From contig NC_061862.1 in assembly GCF_907164915.1 (NCBI RefSeq), positions 81,867,718 through 81,931,717 of the forward strand: a stretch of 64,000 nt of DNA, given 5' to 3'. Origin of the DNA: Impatiens glandulifera (Eukaryota > Streptophyta > Magnoliopsida > Ericales > Balsaminaceae). Under the pieces are notes generated by a model that made no database searches, was not told where the DNA came from, and worked only from the letters and a program-made list of their open reading frames with translations. Below are positions 22,801-35,654 of the stretch, one piece after another. Every line of letters starts with the position of its first letter. Position 1 is the stretch's first letter. A program made the position numbers and the translations under genes.

Positions 22801-23286
22801 CAACATACCAAGCCATGAGTGGATGGAGGAGAAATTGATGAAAATGTTAATGACTTGTATAAATAATATATTAAAAATAAAATAATATTCAAAATAATTT
22901 AACCAGTTAAATATAAAATAACAACGTTCATTAGAAATACTAAATATAAAAAAATAGTGTAACTAGATTTGAGGAGGGTCTAAATTTGACAAAATCTTTC
23001 AAAATCTTATATTTCTCATTTATATCTATTTATCTTTTATTTACAATATTTTAATTACTTAGTATAATTATATTTTTTTTAAATAAATATAATATTTATA
23101 ATGATACCACGCTACAATCTAAATAGTTGTAATGGAAGATTTTCAAATTTTGATAAATAATTTTTTTTTATGAGTTTTCGTATTGTTTTATAATAATTAT
23201 TATTTAATTTAGAGATTAATTATTATTATATATTTTAAATGTCCTCTTTTTATATTAATGTATATAATTTATATGCATGGTAAAGT

Positions 23287-23331
<45 letters not shown>

Positions 23332-23583
23332 TTTAAAATCAAATAATAAATAAGTTAGTTAAATTAAAGAAAACGAGTAAATTTAAATTTAGGAAAGAAA
23401 AAAGACTAAAATTTTCCTAATCTCAAGGATTAATTTCCAAAACTAAAGTAATTTAATTAGTTCCAAATTTTAAGTAAAAAATTCCAAAATTTATGATCTA
23501 GTTCAAAATCCTTCTTATAAATATACTCGAATCCCCCCTCTTCTCTTTTTTTAATTACCTACAATCAATCCAGCGACCGAAGC
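22801..23583 (+). promoter_or_regulatory. Upstream region of B3 copy B
   Basis: AT-rich, with an (AAT)n microsatellite at about 23288-23330 and a TATA-like CTTATAAATATACTC near 23514, roughly 70 bases before the ATG. It is homologous to sequence before B3 copy A, and at 23085-23125 shows the uninterrupted form of the site where the MOS2/mTERF retroelement landed at 10677. Confidence 0.5.
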
Positions 23584-24336
23584 ATGATGTGTTTTTTGAA
23601 AAGCATTCCTTTGTTTCCACAAGAGCCCGGTGATGTCAATTTGCAAACTAGTCTTTTGTGTTGCGATCGTTCGTCAACAAATGATGAAGAAGAATTAGAT
23701 GAAGATGGGATTTCTACATGGCTGACATTATCATCATATCATCAAGGAGAAGACGAAGATCATCATCGTCGTCTCGGGGTTTCAGCAACATTACCATCTA
23801 GTAGTAGGACGGAGGAGAATGAAGAAAAAGGGATTGATGATCCGCTGCTGAGATTATCACTCGGCATTGGCCCCCCGAGAATTGTGGAACATAAATGGAG
23901 CATTATCAAGAAATTGTACAAGAGCGACGTGGACCAATCGTCGAGGCTACTATTAAAGAAGAAGGAGGTTGAAGTCCACATTCTGCCCTTTTTGAAAGAA
24001 GAAGAGAGGAGATCATTATCGTTTGATGGAACGTCGACGGATGGGATAAAGATGAGAATATTTGATGTTGAAAAGGATTGCGGATTTGTGTTGACTCTTA
24101 AGAAGTGGAAAACCGGGAGTTTTGTTTTAACTAGTAACTGGGGACAAGATTTTGTTCGTAGAAGAGGTCTGGTTGAGAATGACGAGATTGGGTTGTACTT
24201 CGATCGACACAATTTAAGACTCTGTTTCGGTCTTGTCACTAAAGCTCCTCCTCCCATGAAGAAGAATTCATCGGAAGAGAAGGCGGCGGCGGCACCGGTC
24301 ACTTTGGAAAGAAAGCGTCGTCGAATTAGTAGTTGA
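23584..24336 (+). CDS. B3-domain protein, intact copy B
   Basis: A single-exon frame of 250 codons. The N terminus (MMCFLKSIPLFPQEPGDVN) is followed by an acidic/histidine linker (about residues 45-75), then a B3 DNA-binding domain at about residues 105-220: EHKWSIIKKLYKSDVDQ, LLLKKKEVEVHILPFLKEE, KMRIFDVEKDCGFVLTLKKW, SFVLTSNWGQDFVRRRGL, NDEIGLYFDR. It ends in an alanine-rich basic tail (LERKRRRISS) that could be a nuclear localisation signal. The domain resembles the short plant B3 proteins of the At2g33720/At1g05920 type, putative nuclear transcription regulators with little known function. The start was chosen by the in-frame ATG shared with copy A. It is the surviving member of a tandem pair. 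Confidence 0.88.
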   Translation: MMCFLKSIPLFPQEPGDVNLQTSLLCCDRSSTNDEEELDEDGISTWLTLSSYHQGEDEDHHRRLGVSATLPSSSRTEENEEKGIDDPLLRLSLGIGPPRIVEHKWSIIKKLYKSDVDQSSRLLLKKKEVEVHILPFLKEEERRSLSFDGTSTDGIKMRIFDVEKDCGFVLTLKKWKTGSFVLTSNWGQDFVRRRGLVENDEIGLYFDRHNLRLCFGLVTKAPPPMKKNSSEEKAAAAPVTLERKRRRISS

Positions 24337-25236
24337 TCAATATTCAAATAATAGATGGACATTGTTTCAAGAATTGATCACCAAATAGATAGACTTACAT
24401 TATTAATTCTTGACACTAACTAGTCCTTTTGTTTGATATGTTAGTTTATAATTTCAGTTCAAGAAACTGTATATTCAATATTAATGCATGCATGCATGCT
24501 TTATTAAATATAAAATTTTATCGTTTTTCAAGTGTTTGTTTGATTTGGAACTAATACTTTTGTATATTGTTGAGTGCAAATTCTAAACAAAGTAGTAGAG
24601 AGAACCGGTTCTAGGGTTTTGCTTCTACTATTCTATTCTGATTCTATCGTAGAATTGGAGAAGAGACATGTTATCATCATCCTATTCTTTCTTTACCTGC
24701 TACATTTGAACGAAATGGATTTTGTTATGCTTATATCTGATTTATAGACATTATATCTAAAGGGATTTTGTTATGTTTGAAGATAAAAAGAAAGTTAATG
24801 TTGGCCTTCAAAGATGAAGAGAACATCATGTACAATTTTATACTCACATTCCTAATAATAATATTATTATTTGTTTTTTGCCTCCCTTATAAAATTACAT
24901 TATCCAAAATTATTTCCTAGACCTGTCTAACTCTATAAATTCTTTAATTAACAAAATAAAAAAAATATTCTTATTTATTTACTTGAAATAAAATTTTATA
25001 TAAAGTCTCGTGAAGAGCATTATTATTATTATTATTAAACAATTAATAATCTTAAATTAATATTATTTAAATAATGATTACTTAAAAAGTAATTAATAGT
25101 GGTAACTTTGAGGAATGAAAGGTATTTTTTTAATAAAAAAAATATTGATATATAATAATAAAATAAATTATTATACTTTAAATAAATAGTATTTTAATAT
25201 TTTGATTAATAAATTAAATGATATTATTAATGAGAG

Positions 25237-25324
<88 letters not shown>

Positions 25325-25890
25325 GAGAGTTTATTATTATTAGGTTTTTCTCTCAAAATAAAGTTATGAAAAAAGTTGTAAAATATTTTGTTTGCCTCGT
25401 CTTCCATCACTGTTACCAAAAATAAACATTCAATCTATAATAAAATGATATACCCATTTCATCAATCATAGATATTATAAAGTTTGAAGCAAAAAAAAAA
25501 AAAAAAAAAACTTTCTTGAAAAAACTGCTTTCTCTTAAAAATATTCACCTCACCCACACAAGGCCTCACCAGTTACACCCAATTATTTCAAATAATATAA
25601 GAAACTATCAATTTCCATATAGGCTCGTACTTTATTTCCATTGAGTCGTGTATGTTGGAACAGACACATCAAGAAACAGGGACTTAGCAACAGCAATAAG
25701 AAAATTATTATAGATGGAAGGCAAAAAGGAAGGAACAGAAGAACCATGAGCAAATCCTCAAATGGAATCTCCAAAAATTGAAATTATTTTCCTACTATCA
25801 GTACCAAAGATGAAAACACATCTTTCTGTTCATATCAGGAAGAAACCAGGAATTCTTCAATACAAAATGAATTAAGTCGCTGAAGTTTCT
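24337..25890. other. AT-rich intergenic region with (TA)n
   Basis: The first ~200 bp are the B3 3' region shared with copy A, including TGCATGCATGCATGC at about 24484. A long (TA)n tract spans about 25239-25320, an ATT triplet run lies at about 25019-25040, and an A run of ~18 is at 25492-25510. The 25520-25890 part is probably the 3' UTR of the SUCLA gene on the minus strand. Confidence 0.6.
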
Positions 25891-28800
25891 TTAACTGGCG
25901 GAGGCTTTAACTGCTTTCTCAGCTGCATCATCCAAGTCTTCTGCTGTAATTAGAGTCATTCCGCTTTCCTGCAAGTTAGAATGTTTTATTGTCAAGAAAG
26001 GAACATGCGAGAATGATGACGATAAAACCAGAAACCCTTGTACCTTCAGAATGCTCTTTCCTTGATCAACATTAGTGCCCTCAAGCCTGACAATGACTGG
26101 TACTTTCAATTGCACCTAAAGCACAAGATAGAGCAAGAAATTTGAACAATCAATATCATCAGACAAAAAAAATGTTTGCAGGCTTTCTTTATCTGATGAT
26201 GAGAAACTAACCAACCTGTTTGGCGGCATTTACAATTCCACTTGCTATCACATCACATTTCATAATTCCTCCAAATATATTCACCAGAATTGCTTTCACC
26301 TTATCATCAGATGTCAAGATTTTAAATGCCTCCACAACCTGTCCACAACAAATAGAGAAAAGAAAAAAATATGAAGTTTCAATCTGATTGTATAGCTGGT
26401 TAACTTTTGAATCTGACTGTTAAGTTGAGATTAATTGTTGTCTCCTTAAGGATGGATTGAGGTGAAAAATTCAACTTAAGTCTTGATGTACTTGAGGTAA
26501 CTTATGACTGAATCATATCTTTTAAGCTCACTCAGTGAAAAAGTGAACGAGGTCTGGTGATTGGAGATATGTGAAGTGCATGGAGTTACTTTGCATTGGA
26601 GATGCAATGTGAATTAGCTAAAAATAGGAGTCGCAACTCTTATCATCGGGGTAAAGAGAAATATGTTCTAAGACAACTTGCTTAAAATGGTGATATAACG
26701 GATTTATGGCTATGGGATATGGTTAGTATAAATTAAATTTTAATGTTTTATGCGCTATATGACCTGTTTTCCAAACAATATTTAGGAAAGGAAAATCCTA
26801 TTAATCACTTATGATATGAATGGTGTAGTGTTTGCCTTCTCTTCCTATAGTCTCATCTCCTCTCTATTTTAAAATGACAGGTTTTAGGGGAGTTATATGT
26901 TGACAAGAATTGGTATTATCAAGCCCATCCCTGTTTATAGAATATAGGATCATGAGTGTAATATGATACTTTCTATTTTGTAATATACTCTTAACCCCAG
27001 AAACAACAAAACAAAAGAAGAGCATTATTACCTGGCCTTCAGAAGCATTCCCTCCAACGTCAAGGAAATTGGCAGGAGTTCCACCATGTAATTTGATAAT
27101 ATCCATTGTAGCCATTGCCAATCCAGCACCATTCACCATACAGCCTATCTCTCCATCCAAGCCAATATAATTCAAATCTGCTTTTGCAGCTGCAACCTGT
27201 CAGAAGTGGGAGAGAAATGAAAAATAAAATTGAGTAAATACTCAATTTTAAGTTTTATCCCTGTAACTAAGAAGCTTATTACCCATAATATATAAGATAT
27301 ACATGAAGTGCTAGTTCATTTTGAAAGCGCAATGAATAAATTCAGAATTATATCAAACAATTGCAGTTAACAAGATCTTGTTATCACATATCAAGCCAGA
27401 AAAAGAGAACAGTAGAAGGATGAACCTCACGAGGATCTTCCTGTGTAGGATCACGCAGAGAAAAGATCTCCTTTTGACGGTAAGCAGCATTATCATCAAA
27501 GTTCAGCTTAGCATCAGCAGCCACCAGCTTGTTATCTGAAGTTTCTGCTAAAGGATTTATCTGACCAAACATGATAGACATAATAGGTAAGCCAAACAAA
27601 ATAAGAATTGGATATAAGTATCAAAGAGAACACATAAAATTAGTCAAGTTCCACAAATACAGATTGTTACATACTTCCAACATAGTGCAGTCACAAGAAC
27701 AGAAGAGCTGATATAACTTCTTCACTTGTTCAATTGAATCGGCTCTATCAGCCACCTTGGGAGCCAAACCGTCTACAACCTTGGCAGCATCTTCATCTGT
27801 AATGCCCTTGAAAACATCAATAGGAACCTACATGGGCAGACAGTTATTCAAGGTAATTAGTTAATCGCTGAAGATTAATATTGATGTGGAGACACCACAT
27901 AAAAAATAAATAATATATACAACCTTAATAATCATATCAGGGTACTTCTCGGCAAGGTCCTCAATACTCGTTCCTCCCTTTCGACAAGCTATAATAAGCT
28001 GAAAACCAAAAAATAAAAATTAAGAGCATGTACACACTTTCATGTGGAGGAAATGAAAAGATATCCATCACTGAAAATACAATAAAATAAAGCAAAGATA
28101 TGGAGAAGTGAAAAATGAATACATATTGAATCAAGGACAAATCCATTGGGTACAAGAAATAAATAAATAAATAAATAAATGGTATGGCCTAAATATTTCA
28201 GAATAAAACAAAACTTCAAGACTTCACAGAACAAGCGATACGAAGATCAAAGAAAAGTAAACAAAACTATTATATCCATATCTCAGTATATTACTAACTA
28301 AACATACTATTTTCATCTTTCAGGAGATTCATTTAGCAGCTAAATTGACCAATAATATCTACAAGAAGCTATTCAACCAGTATAATAACTGTCACAGGGT
28401 AGTCCAAATACTACATATAATGCCGGTGTGGCATAATGGACCTTTTGGTCAATGTGTTTCTGATTTATTCCACATAAAGATTTCTCATGTATACATCATC
28501 TTCAGTTTACATGTCTACAATTCAAATTAAACAGTCTAGGCTTATTCTAAATAAGGCCAATGAATCGTTGCACAGATAGACCAATTTCCCTAAACAGAAC
28601 CTAATGGTTATCAGAATCATATCAGGACAACACTCCGATTGGTGGGTAAAACTTATTTCTGAAAGCAAGGTAAACTTGAAACAAATATACCACAATCACA
28701 AAGAGAAAAAAAGGAATGAAGCATGACTGAACTAGTGCCACAAACTAGAAACTTTTAAAAATGAAACATCAACTTCAGAACAAAGGAAAAAGCTAGGTGA

Positions 28801-31800
28801 AAATGAAGCTTCAGAAATGTTCAATACCACTTTGGTAAGCACAGATTTAGTAATAAATAGTTTAGGACATATATGACCAAAGGAACATGAAGATATAAAG
28901 AATAGTGAAGGAACATACAGGGCCAGCAGTTGTGCGATCTAAAGTGATAGCAAAGTACATCTCATTGACCAGCGACAACTTCTCACATAAGTAAACCTGT
29001 TTGTATAAAGCAAAATCATCAATACTTAGGCAATAAGAAACATTAACTCCACCAATATCAGCAATAACAAACTTAATTCTACAATGGATTTGAACAATCA
29101 ACATCAAATTCAGAAGCTTCTTCTAAAAAAATTATCGCCTTACCATTTCCTCGTGAAATCATTTTCCAAAAATGTCACTTAGCAAATTCAATAAACAAAC
29201 ATCACTTCAGATAGCTTCTATGAAAAAAGATCTTATCAAGGCTACTTTCCTTATGAATATCCTATGTGGTTCCTTTAACAACTTATCCCATTCTATACTT
29301 GTGCCTTTAAAATCCTTATTACTCGCAAATTAATAACCCTTGTTTTTCATATTCTGCAACATAAAACAATTGCTCGTTATCTTTTCAAGACATCTCAATG
29401 ATCAGGTTCATTTAATGTTATGCCTTCATTTGGAGAAAGGTGAAGATAGAGAAGAAAATTAACTAGGAAGGGGCAACACTGTGAGCTAGCAAAAAGAAGA
29501 AAAGAAGAAAAAAAACTGCTGACTTGAATATTGTGGTCATGAATATTTGAACAATGAGAAAAAAAAATAAGTTACTAACATAAATTGGAAAAACATATGA
29601 TAAAATACCCCCAACAAGAATAAAGTTTTGCATTTATTAGTTCCCTGCTCTTAAGCCACTTATGTAAGAGATTACGGTCATTATATGGCCGACTATTTAA
29701 ATAAATTGTCAAAGAATGTTATGTATAGAGACAAAAGAAAAAGAACATAGCATTGAAGTATTATGAGAGTCATCAAACTTAGGTGAAAAAGGTTTTGGAT
29801 TGGATTATTGTTTGACAAACTAGGAAATTAAAAAATAAATAAAATGTAGTTAAAACCATCACAATATGTGCTCCACCTTAGCAAGAAGCAAAGACAATAA
29901 ACTTTTCTAAAAACAAAATATGATAGCAGCTAACTGAAAACCCATCTGTTATGCTTTTGGGTTTGAAATTAAGTTAACAAACACTTTTCATATTCCAATG
30001 ATAAAATGACTAGAAGGGAACAAGGACATTTTAAAATAGGTGTCTGGGCTCAATACAAAAGGTTTTCCTCTGTTGATTTTCTCTATCCATATCTAATGCT
30101 AACAGAAGAAGCTAAATTATGTTTAAGTAAAAAATGCATAGTTCCATTGCATATGGGGAAATACAGGTTCACAGAAGGTCATGTACGTCACCAAGATATA
30201 TATCATATGTATAAATCAAATAATATAAAGCAAAAGCGAAAGTGGAAAAATAACGCACCTGACTCACTACTTTCCCCTGAGGTCCAGTTTGTTTAGTCAC
30301 TAATATTTGCCCGAGCATCTTCCCTGCACGTGGCATAAAATAGTTAATAAGCAAATACAATAAATTGTAGTCTAAACCTAGTTATATAACTATTGACATA
30401 GCTAAAGTACTAGTTCAAACTGCAATTTTACATATAATACTGTCAACTAATGGAACAATTATAAAAAATGATAGAACACAAAAGATAATTGTAATACAAG
30501 TTCTTGTAACAAAGTGGAGAAATGACACCTAAAGACAACAACACATATTGTCATGTTTAAATATCCAAGTAATAACATCAAGAAAGAACAAAAGTCTGTA
30601 AGTTTAAGGAGAAGGTGATGCAGGAAGAAAAGTTTTCCAAGACCAAATCTGGAGAGAGTAGGACAAATGAGTAAGATAGCTATCGATACCAAGTTTATGG
30701 TACATGTGGGGTAACAGTATGTAACATGTAGCAAGATTTTCATATGATTTTTGTTACCAAATGAAACAACAAAAACCTCACTAATATGAATAATCAATTA
30801 ATCATGATCTAAAAAATAATCTTATCATGATAAAAGAAAATTCTTACACCAAACGAAGAAAAAGAAAACCATTCTCAATTTTAACTTTGATGATTTTCAA
30901 TTGGGATCGTGATTGTGACAGAAACCAGTTTCCAAAAAGGCTAAATAGAGGAAAGTAAAATTGCCTCCTTCCATTTCTCAGCACAAGGTCTGATGCTTTA
31001 GTTCATGAAACTAATGATATTATTCATATGAGGGAACATGTTGTTGTTTATGAAGAACTAAGAAGGATCGTGCATATGTACACAATGAATGATTCATGGA
31101 CTAGCCTTACAAGTACACAAAGTGCAGCTGACAAAATGAAGGAAATCAATCCTCACTTAGTAGAGTATAAGAAAAAATAGTCCTCCATACCAGCAATATC
31201 TTCAACTTGGTCTGCCTTAACTATATGAACTCCACCTTGAAGGCCACTTTTGAAAGTTCCCAAGCCTCTACCTCCAGCAAGAATTTGACTTTTAACAACC
31301 AACTACATACAACAATGGGAATCAAATTAACCATTCCAGTTCTTTTATCAGATTTACTATGCAAACTAGAAGAGAAAAATGAAGTAGAAATAGGAAATAA
31401 GAAAAACTCTCCAAATTCACCATAGCACACTTCTATATTTATTAACCATTTTGTTTATGAGCCTGCATAAGATCAAAATTACCTCTTTCTCATTGGGAAA
31501 TGTATCCTGAATCGCCTTTCTTACTTCCTCAATTGAACCAGCAGCAATACCTTTTGGAACATTGATCCCATGTTTACCCATTAATTCAGCTCCCTGTTCA
31601 AAGTAAAAAATAACTATGATTAAACCGATTGACTCTCTTTCTCTCTCCAGAAAAGAACTAAGAAACATAGATCAATCTACAAATCTGAACTTTGTTGGTC
31701 TAAGATCCATCCAAAGTTAACAGTAGAAATCGGTCGTAAGATCTGGGGAATATGAACGAGGAAAGAAAGGAAACAAAACCTGATACTCGTGGATGTTAAG

Positions 31801-31881
31801 ACGGCGGAGTTGTTGTTGCTGCCATTTTCCGGCGACGGACAAAGAACGAACAACGAGGTTATTGATCAAACCTCTTACCAT
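25891..31881 (-). CDS. SUCLA: Succinate-CoA ligase [ADP-forming] beta subunit, mitochondrial (12 exons)
   Basis: Beta subunit of the TCA-cycle enzyme that converts succinyl-CoA plus ADP and phosphate to succinate, CoA and ATP in the mitochondrial matrix, acting with the alpha subunit. Minus-strand exons joined by GT-AG introns: 31780-31881, 31483-31593, 31191-31302, 30259-30323, 28919-28996, 27924-27998, 27675-27827, 27426-27560, 27032-27196, 26216-26338, 26044-26115, 25891-25968. Lengths keep phase throughout and give 422 codons, matching the plant family length of about 421. Residues 1-26 are a basic, Ser/Arg-rich presequence, before RRLNIHEYQ. An ATP-grasp domain follows ([15 protein letters not shown] at about 78-92), then the ligase-CoA domain ([12 protein letters not shown] at about 298, [12 protein letters not shown] near 355, [10 protein letters not shown] near 384-393). 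No stop or frameshift was found. The tail AVKASAS ends at TAA. Confidence 0.97.
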
Positions 31882-33025
31882 GTTTCAGATTAGTTTAGTA
31901 TAGGATCGAATCGAAAGAGGAAACGCCGGGAACAGAAACGACCACGCCGGAAACAGAGAAGCAGGCAGGCCCTAGTCAGCTCTCGCACAGTCTGTCGGAT
32001 GCTTTTTGTTCAATGAGAATTTTCCATTACTTGAAAGGGAGTTTTATTCTTTTCTCCTTCTATTTCAAGTGTTTTCACATAATAACCCTTTTATTTACAT
32101 TCTACTAAAAGGAACCCATTTATTGACTAAAATTATTTTATTATAAACAATTATGCTTTTTTTTTTTTTTTTTTAGGAATTTAACTATACACTTAGAGTA
32201 ATGATCTCACAAACCATTCAAAATATTTTAAGTGAAAATTGAATTTATAATTTTTTTATATCTTAAATATAATTTTTAGTCACTTAAATTATCATTTACC
32301 ACTAATGACTTTAAACCAACTATTAAGATTAATGATGAGTAACAAAACTAACTTTACTCATGACATGCTTTACTGAACGATTCGAAAAAAAATGTTAACT
32401 CAATAAATTACGATTCAAAATAAATATAGGGGACTGATGGAATAGGGTAGAACTGTCTCACCAAAACAACTTCTTTTTTTTTATAAATTAAAAATTCCTA
32501 AAGAAATTAGCCTCCTTCTTTGTCTCTTTGTTTTCTCCTAATAGAAAATAAGAAAAACAGTGTTGAATATTAAGAATTTGCAATTTGCTAAGAAATGATG
32601 GAAGAAACTAGGTATGCAATCTTTGTTATAACTCAAATTTAAAATATATTATTTCACTCTCCCTTCTCTTCTCTCCTTTCTTCGTTATATTACTCAATTT
32701 ATTAATTAAAATATTATTTATTTTAAATTATTATTTTTTATTTTAAATTATTATTTTTTATTTTACTATTATATATAATACATTTTAATTATTTTTTATC
32801 AAAATAATAATAATAATAATAATAATAATTTACACCTTGTGAAAATTAGAATCAATCATTAGTTTTTAAATAAATATTAATAAGTAATAGTTTAGAATTT
32901 CTAATCATGTTTGAAAAATTGGATTCTAACTTTCTATATTTAATATTTTCACAAATATATTATTTTATTAGCTATGTAGAGAAGAACTAAAGAAGTATAT
33001 TTTAGTTGTAAGCCCATAAGTAACA
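31882..33025. other. SUCLA upstream region, AT-rich
   Basis: Contains the SUCLA 5' leader and promoter (minus strand, no unambiguous TATA). It also has T-rich tracts, a small TTTTAAATTATTATTTTTTA duplication near 32715-32765 and an (ATA)n run near 32804-32830. The giant Mutator-like element starts about 1150 bp upstream of the SUCLA ATG. Confidence 0.55.
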
Positions 33026-33034
33026 CTATATAAT

Positions 33035-33507
33035 CAATCCAGATCTTCTGCTACCGATTGTCGTGTTCCCCTGTGGCGGACCAATCAGATTGCAGCATTA
33101 TTATTTTAATAATAAATCAATCTGGGTAGGAGACGGAGGGAGGTAGAATTCGGAATCCAGGTTTCGTCCCGGGTTCACACAAGACGTCGTTAACGGAAGC
33201 GCCTGTTAACGGCATCACTTAATATAATATTCATATAGCACACGGATAAGATATCTTCGCTCAGAGCACCGTGTTAGAGGGAAGGGTGAGATGCGATGGG
33301 AGCGAAGATATACACGCCCGTTGCCCTGACTCTCATGTAAACCCCCCATACCCACCAATGAAAAGACCGCTTGCCTTCCATGAAAATACACTTACACGTC
33401 TATGTAAAGACCAAAATGACATGGATTTTATATTTCCGTTTATGAAATAATAATTTAATTTATTAAAAATCACATGCAGCGATATAATATTCGCCTCAAT
33501 TACTTGG
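33035..33507 (+). repeat. Left terminal inverted repeat of the giant MULE
   Basis: About 470 bp matching the reverse complement of 55434-55901 with scattered substitutions. It includes a CCAATCAGATTG segment, the near-palindrome GTTAACGG...CTGTTAACGG and the first GCGAAGATAT motif. Confidence 0.93.
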
Positions 33508-34160
33508 CTCTAATTTTTTTTGTTTTTTTTAATTTAATTTTTTTGGCCTGGAGACCCTCATGAGCGAAGATGTATTTGCTTAAATAAATTTTAATAAAAA
33601 CATCATGTAAACCCCCCATACCCACCCATGAGAAGACCGCCTGCCTGCCATGGCAAGACACTTACCCGTCTATGTGAAGACTAAAATGACATGGATTTTA
33701 TATTTCCGTTTATTAAATATTAATTTAATTTATTAAACATCACATGCAGCAACCGAACAAATCTTCGCCTCAATTACTTGGCTATTTTTCTTTTGTTTTT
33801 TTTATTTAATTTTTTTTGCCTGGAGACCCTCATGAGCGAAGATATATTTGCTTAAATTAATTTTAATAAAAACCTCATGTAAACCCCCCATACCCACCCA
33901 TGAGAAGACCGTCTGCCTACCATGGAAAGACACTTACTAGTCTATGTGAAGACCAAAACGACATGGATTTTATATTTCCGTTTATTAAATATTAATTTAA
34001 TTTATTAAAGATGACATGCAGCAACCGAACAAATCTTCGCCTCAATTACTTGGCTATTTTTTTTTATTAATTTTATATTTCTGTTTATTAATAAATGTTA
34101 ATTCAATTAATTTAAAATGACATCCAGCAATATAATATTCGCTTCAATTAATTCATTCAT
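33330..34160. repeat. Subterminal tandem repeat, three ~270-bp units
   Basis: Units start at about 33331, 33600 and 33876 with TCATGTAAACCCCCCATACC. They continue through GAAGACCG..., CACTTAC.CGTCTATGT, GACATGGATTTTATATTTCC and GAGACCCTCATGAGCGAAGA. A fourth diverged unit follows to about 34350. They are the reverse-complement counterpart of modules at 54590-55620. Confidence 0.85.
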
Positions 34161-34339
34161 ATTTTTTTTTATTTAATTTTTTTTGCTGGTAAAGAATATT
34201 TGTTCGCCTAGACCATGTTCCATGTAAAATGGATTGAATAGTCGCTTCTCGAGAGAACACTTATTCGCCCCTGGTCCCTGTGTCATGTGACATGGAATGA
34301 ATAGTCGCTTTTCGAAAGAAGACATGTTCGCCCCGGTTA

Positions 34340-34482
34340 CATGAATATATATACCCCCTAATATGATTATTTTATAATCATTTCCGCCCGATTCATCTCT
34401 CTCTCTTCCTGCCTCCTTTCACGGCGATTCGCAACCTGCTCCCCGTCGACCAAACCAGAAGCAACATCTTCACGTCTCCAAA
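34340..34482 (+). promoter_or_regulatory. Promoter/leader of the BRCT gene
   Basis: GAATATATATACCCCC near 34345 is a TATA-like element about 140 bases before the ATG, followed by a CT-rich leader (CATCTCTCTCTCTTCCTGCC) typical of plant 5' UTRs. Confidence 0.5.
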
Positions 34483-35654
34483 ATGGTACGTATTCATGAA
34501 TAGTAACTTTTCATATTTAGGATTATGGAACTACTAAACTAGATTATGTTTTGTGATGTCGTTGTCTCGTTAATCTTTAGGAAACCCTACTCTCAAAATG
34601 TCACCTTCAATGAAAATCCATCGTATTTAGGAAAACTTACCTAGTGTTAGGTTTTGGGATATTATTTCCATGAAACCCTAGTATACTAACAAAGACCGTT
34701 TTTTTTTATGCACGTGCAGGCAACCGCCACAGCATCCGTCCAAAACTTTGGCAAAGACTGGATTTTATGCCCAAATCAATTAACAAGTGAAGAGATAGTA
34801 CTATTCTTGACATATCTCCCTTTTTTTCCATATTGTTTAAGTTTTCATCCTGTTTATCTGAAATATTTATGATTGTTCTTAAACAGCACTTGATGCAACA
34901 ATATGCTAACACATGTGGTGCCACGGTGACAATGAGGTGGCGAGACGATGTGACCCACGTCATAGCATCCACCGATTCTAATGGTGGATGCAGTCGCACT
35001 ATCAAAGTATTGAAGGCAATATTGAACGGGAGTTGGGTCCTTACCATTGATTGTGAGACTCTGTTATTCTTAACCCTTTACTCTTAACTCAATATTCATT
35101 TTCACATATATGAAACTAAAAATACCTATTGCTTTTGTACAGGGATAAAATCATCAATCAGATTTAACTGTTACGTGGACGAGGAACCATACGAGGTGCA
35201 GCGAGATAATCATGGGACTGTGGGTGGTCCAAGAGCTGGCAGAATGCGGTATTTGAACAATGTAAGTTTTGTCTTATTCCTACTACTCCTCCATATGATA
35301 TTCAATTCTCCATGATTACTAAAAATGTTTTGTATTTTCTTTCAGCTGCCGAAACTTTTCGACAGTTACACCTTTATATTTGCAGGGGAATTTATCCCGG
35401 CTTACAAACTGGATCTTATGGGGTTTGTAATTGCTGGAGGAGGTACAACTAAAGAAATGGAGAATCCATTTGTTGAGCCCGAGGATGACAAAACTATAGT
35501 TGTATACGACAAGTCTCGGCACGATGTTGATGAACTTGTTTGGGTATTTGAGGCAGAGAATCCTTTGACGACATATTTGGATGTATTTGGTGTTCCTCAC
35601 ACAAGCTTGCTAGAATCTATTGTTGCTTGTGATTTGCAGCCTTTGTTGTTGTAG
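34483..35654 (+). CDS. Tandem-BRCT protein resembling the BARD1/BRCA1 C terminus, inside the MULE
   Basis: Five exons with GT-AG introns: 34483-34485 (ATG only), 34720-34797, 34887-35052, 35143-35261, 35346-35654. The sum is 675 bp, 224 codons plus stop, phase preserved throughout. Visible features are NFGKDWILCPNQLTSEEI, then BRCT 1 with ANTCGATVTMRWRDDVTHVI, ASTDSNGGCSRTIK and LNGSWVLTIDWIKSSIR. Next come DEEPYEVQRDNHGTVGGPRA and RMRYLNN, then BRCT 2 with PKLFDSYTFIFAGEF and LMGFVIAGGG. This order and spacing match the C-terminal phosphopeptide-binding BRCT pair of plant BARD1/BRCA1, nuclear DNA-repair and chromatin factors. The RING and PHD-type parts are absent. The second BRCT is followed by an unusual tail lacking a clear terminal BRCT tryptophan helix. 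The protein may be expressed; function is unknown. Confidence 0.85.

Noticed and set aside
23763..24362. 199-codon minus-strand frame opposite B3 copy B
   Set aside because: It is the antisense shadow of the B3 coding sequence, mirrored in copy A at 20162-20584.
25237..25419. Open frame with an isoleucine/tyrosine repeat
   Set aside because: It is translation of a (TA)n microsatellite.
27961..31430. Several open frames inside SUCLA (e.g. 28040-28234, 30006-30296, 31207-31425)
   Set aside because: They fall in introns or antisense to exons of the SUCLA gene, which accounts for the region.
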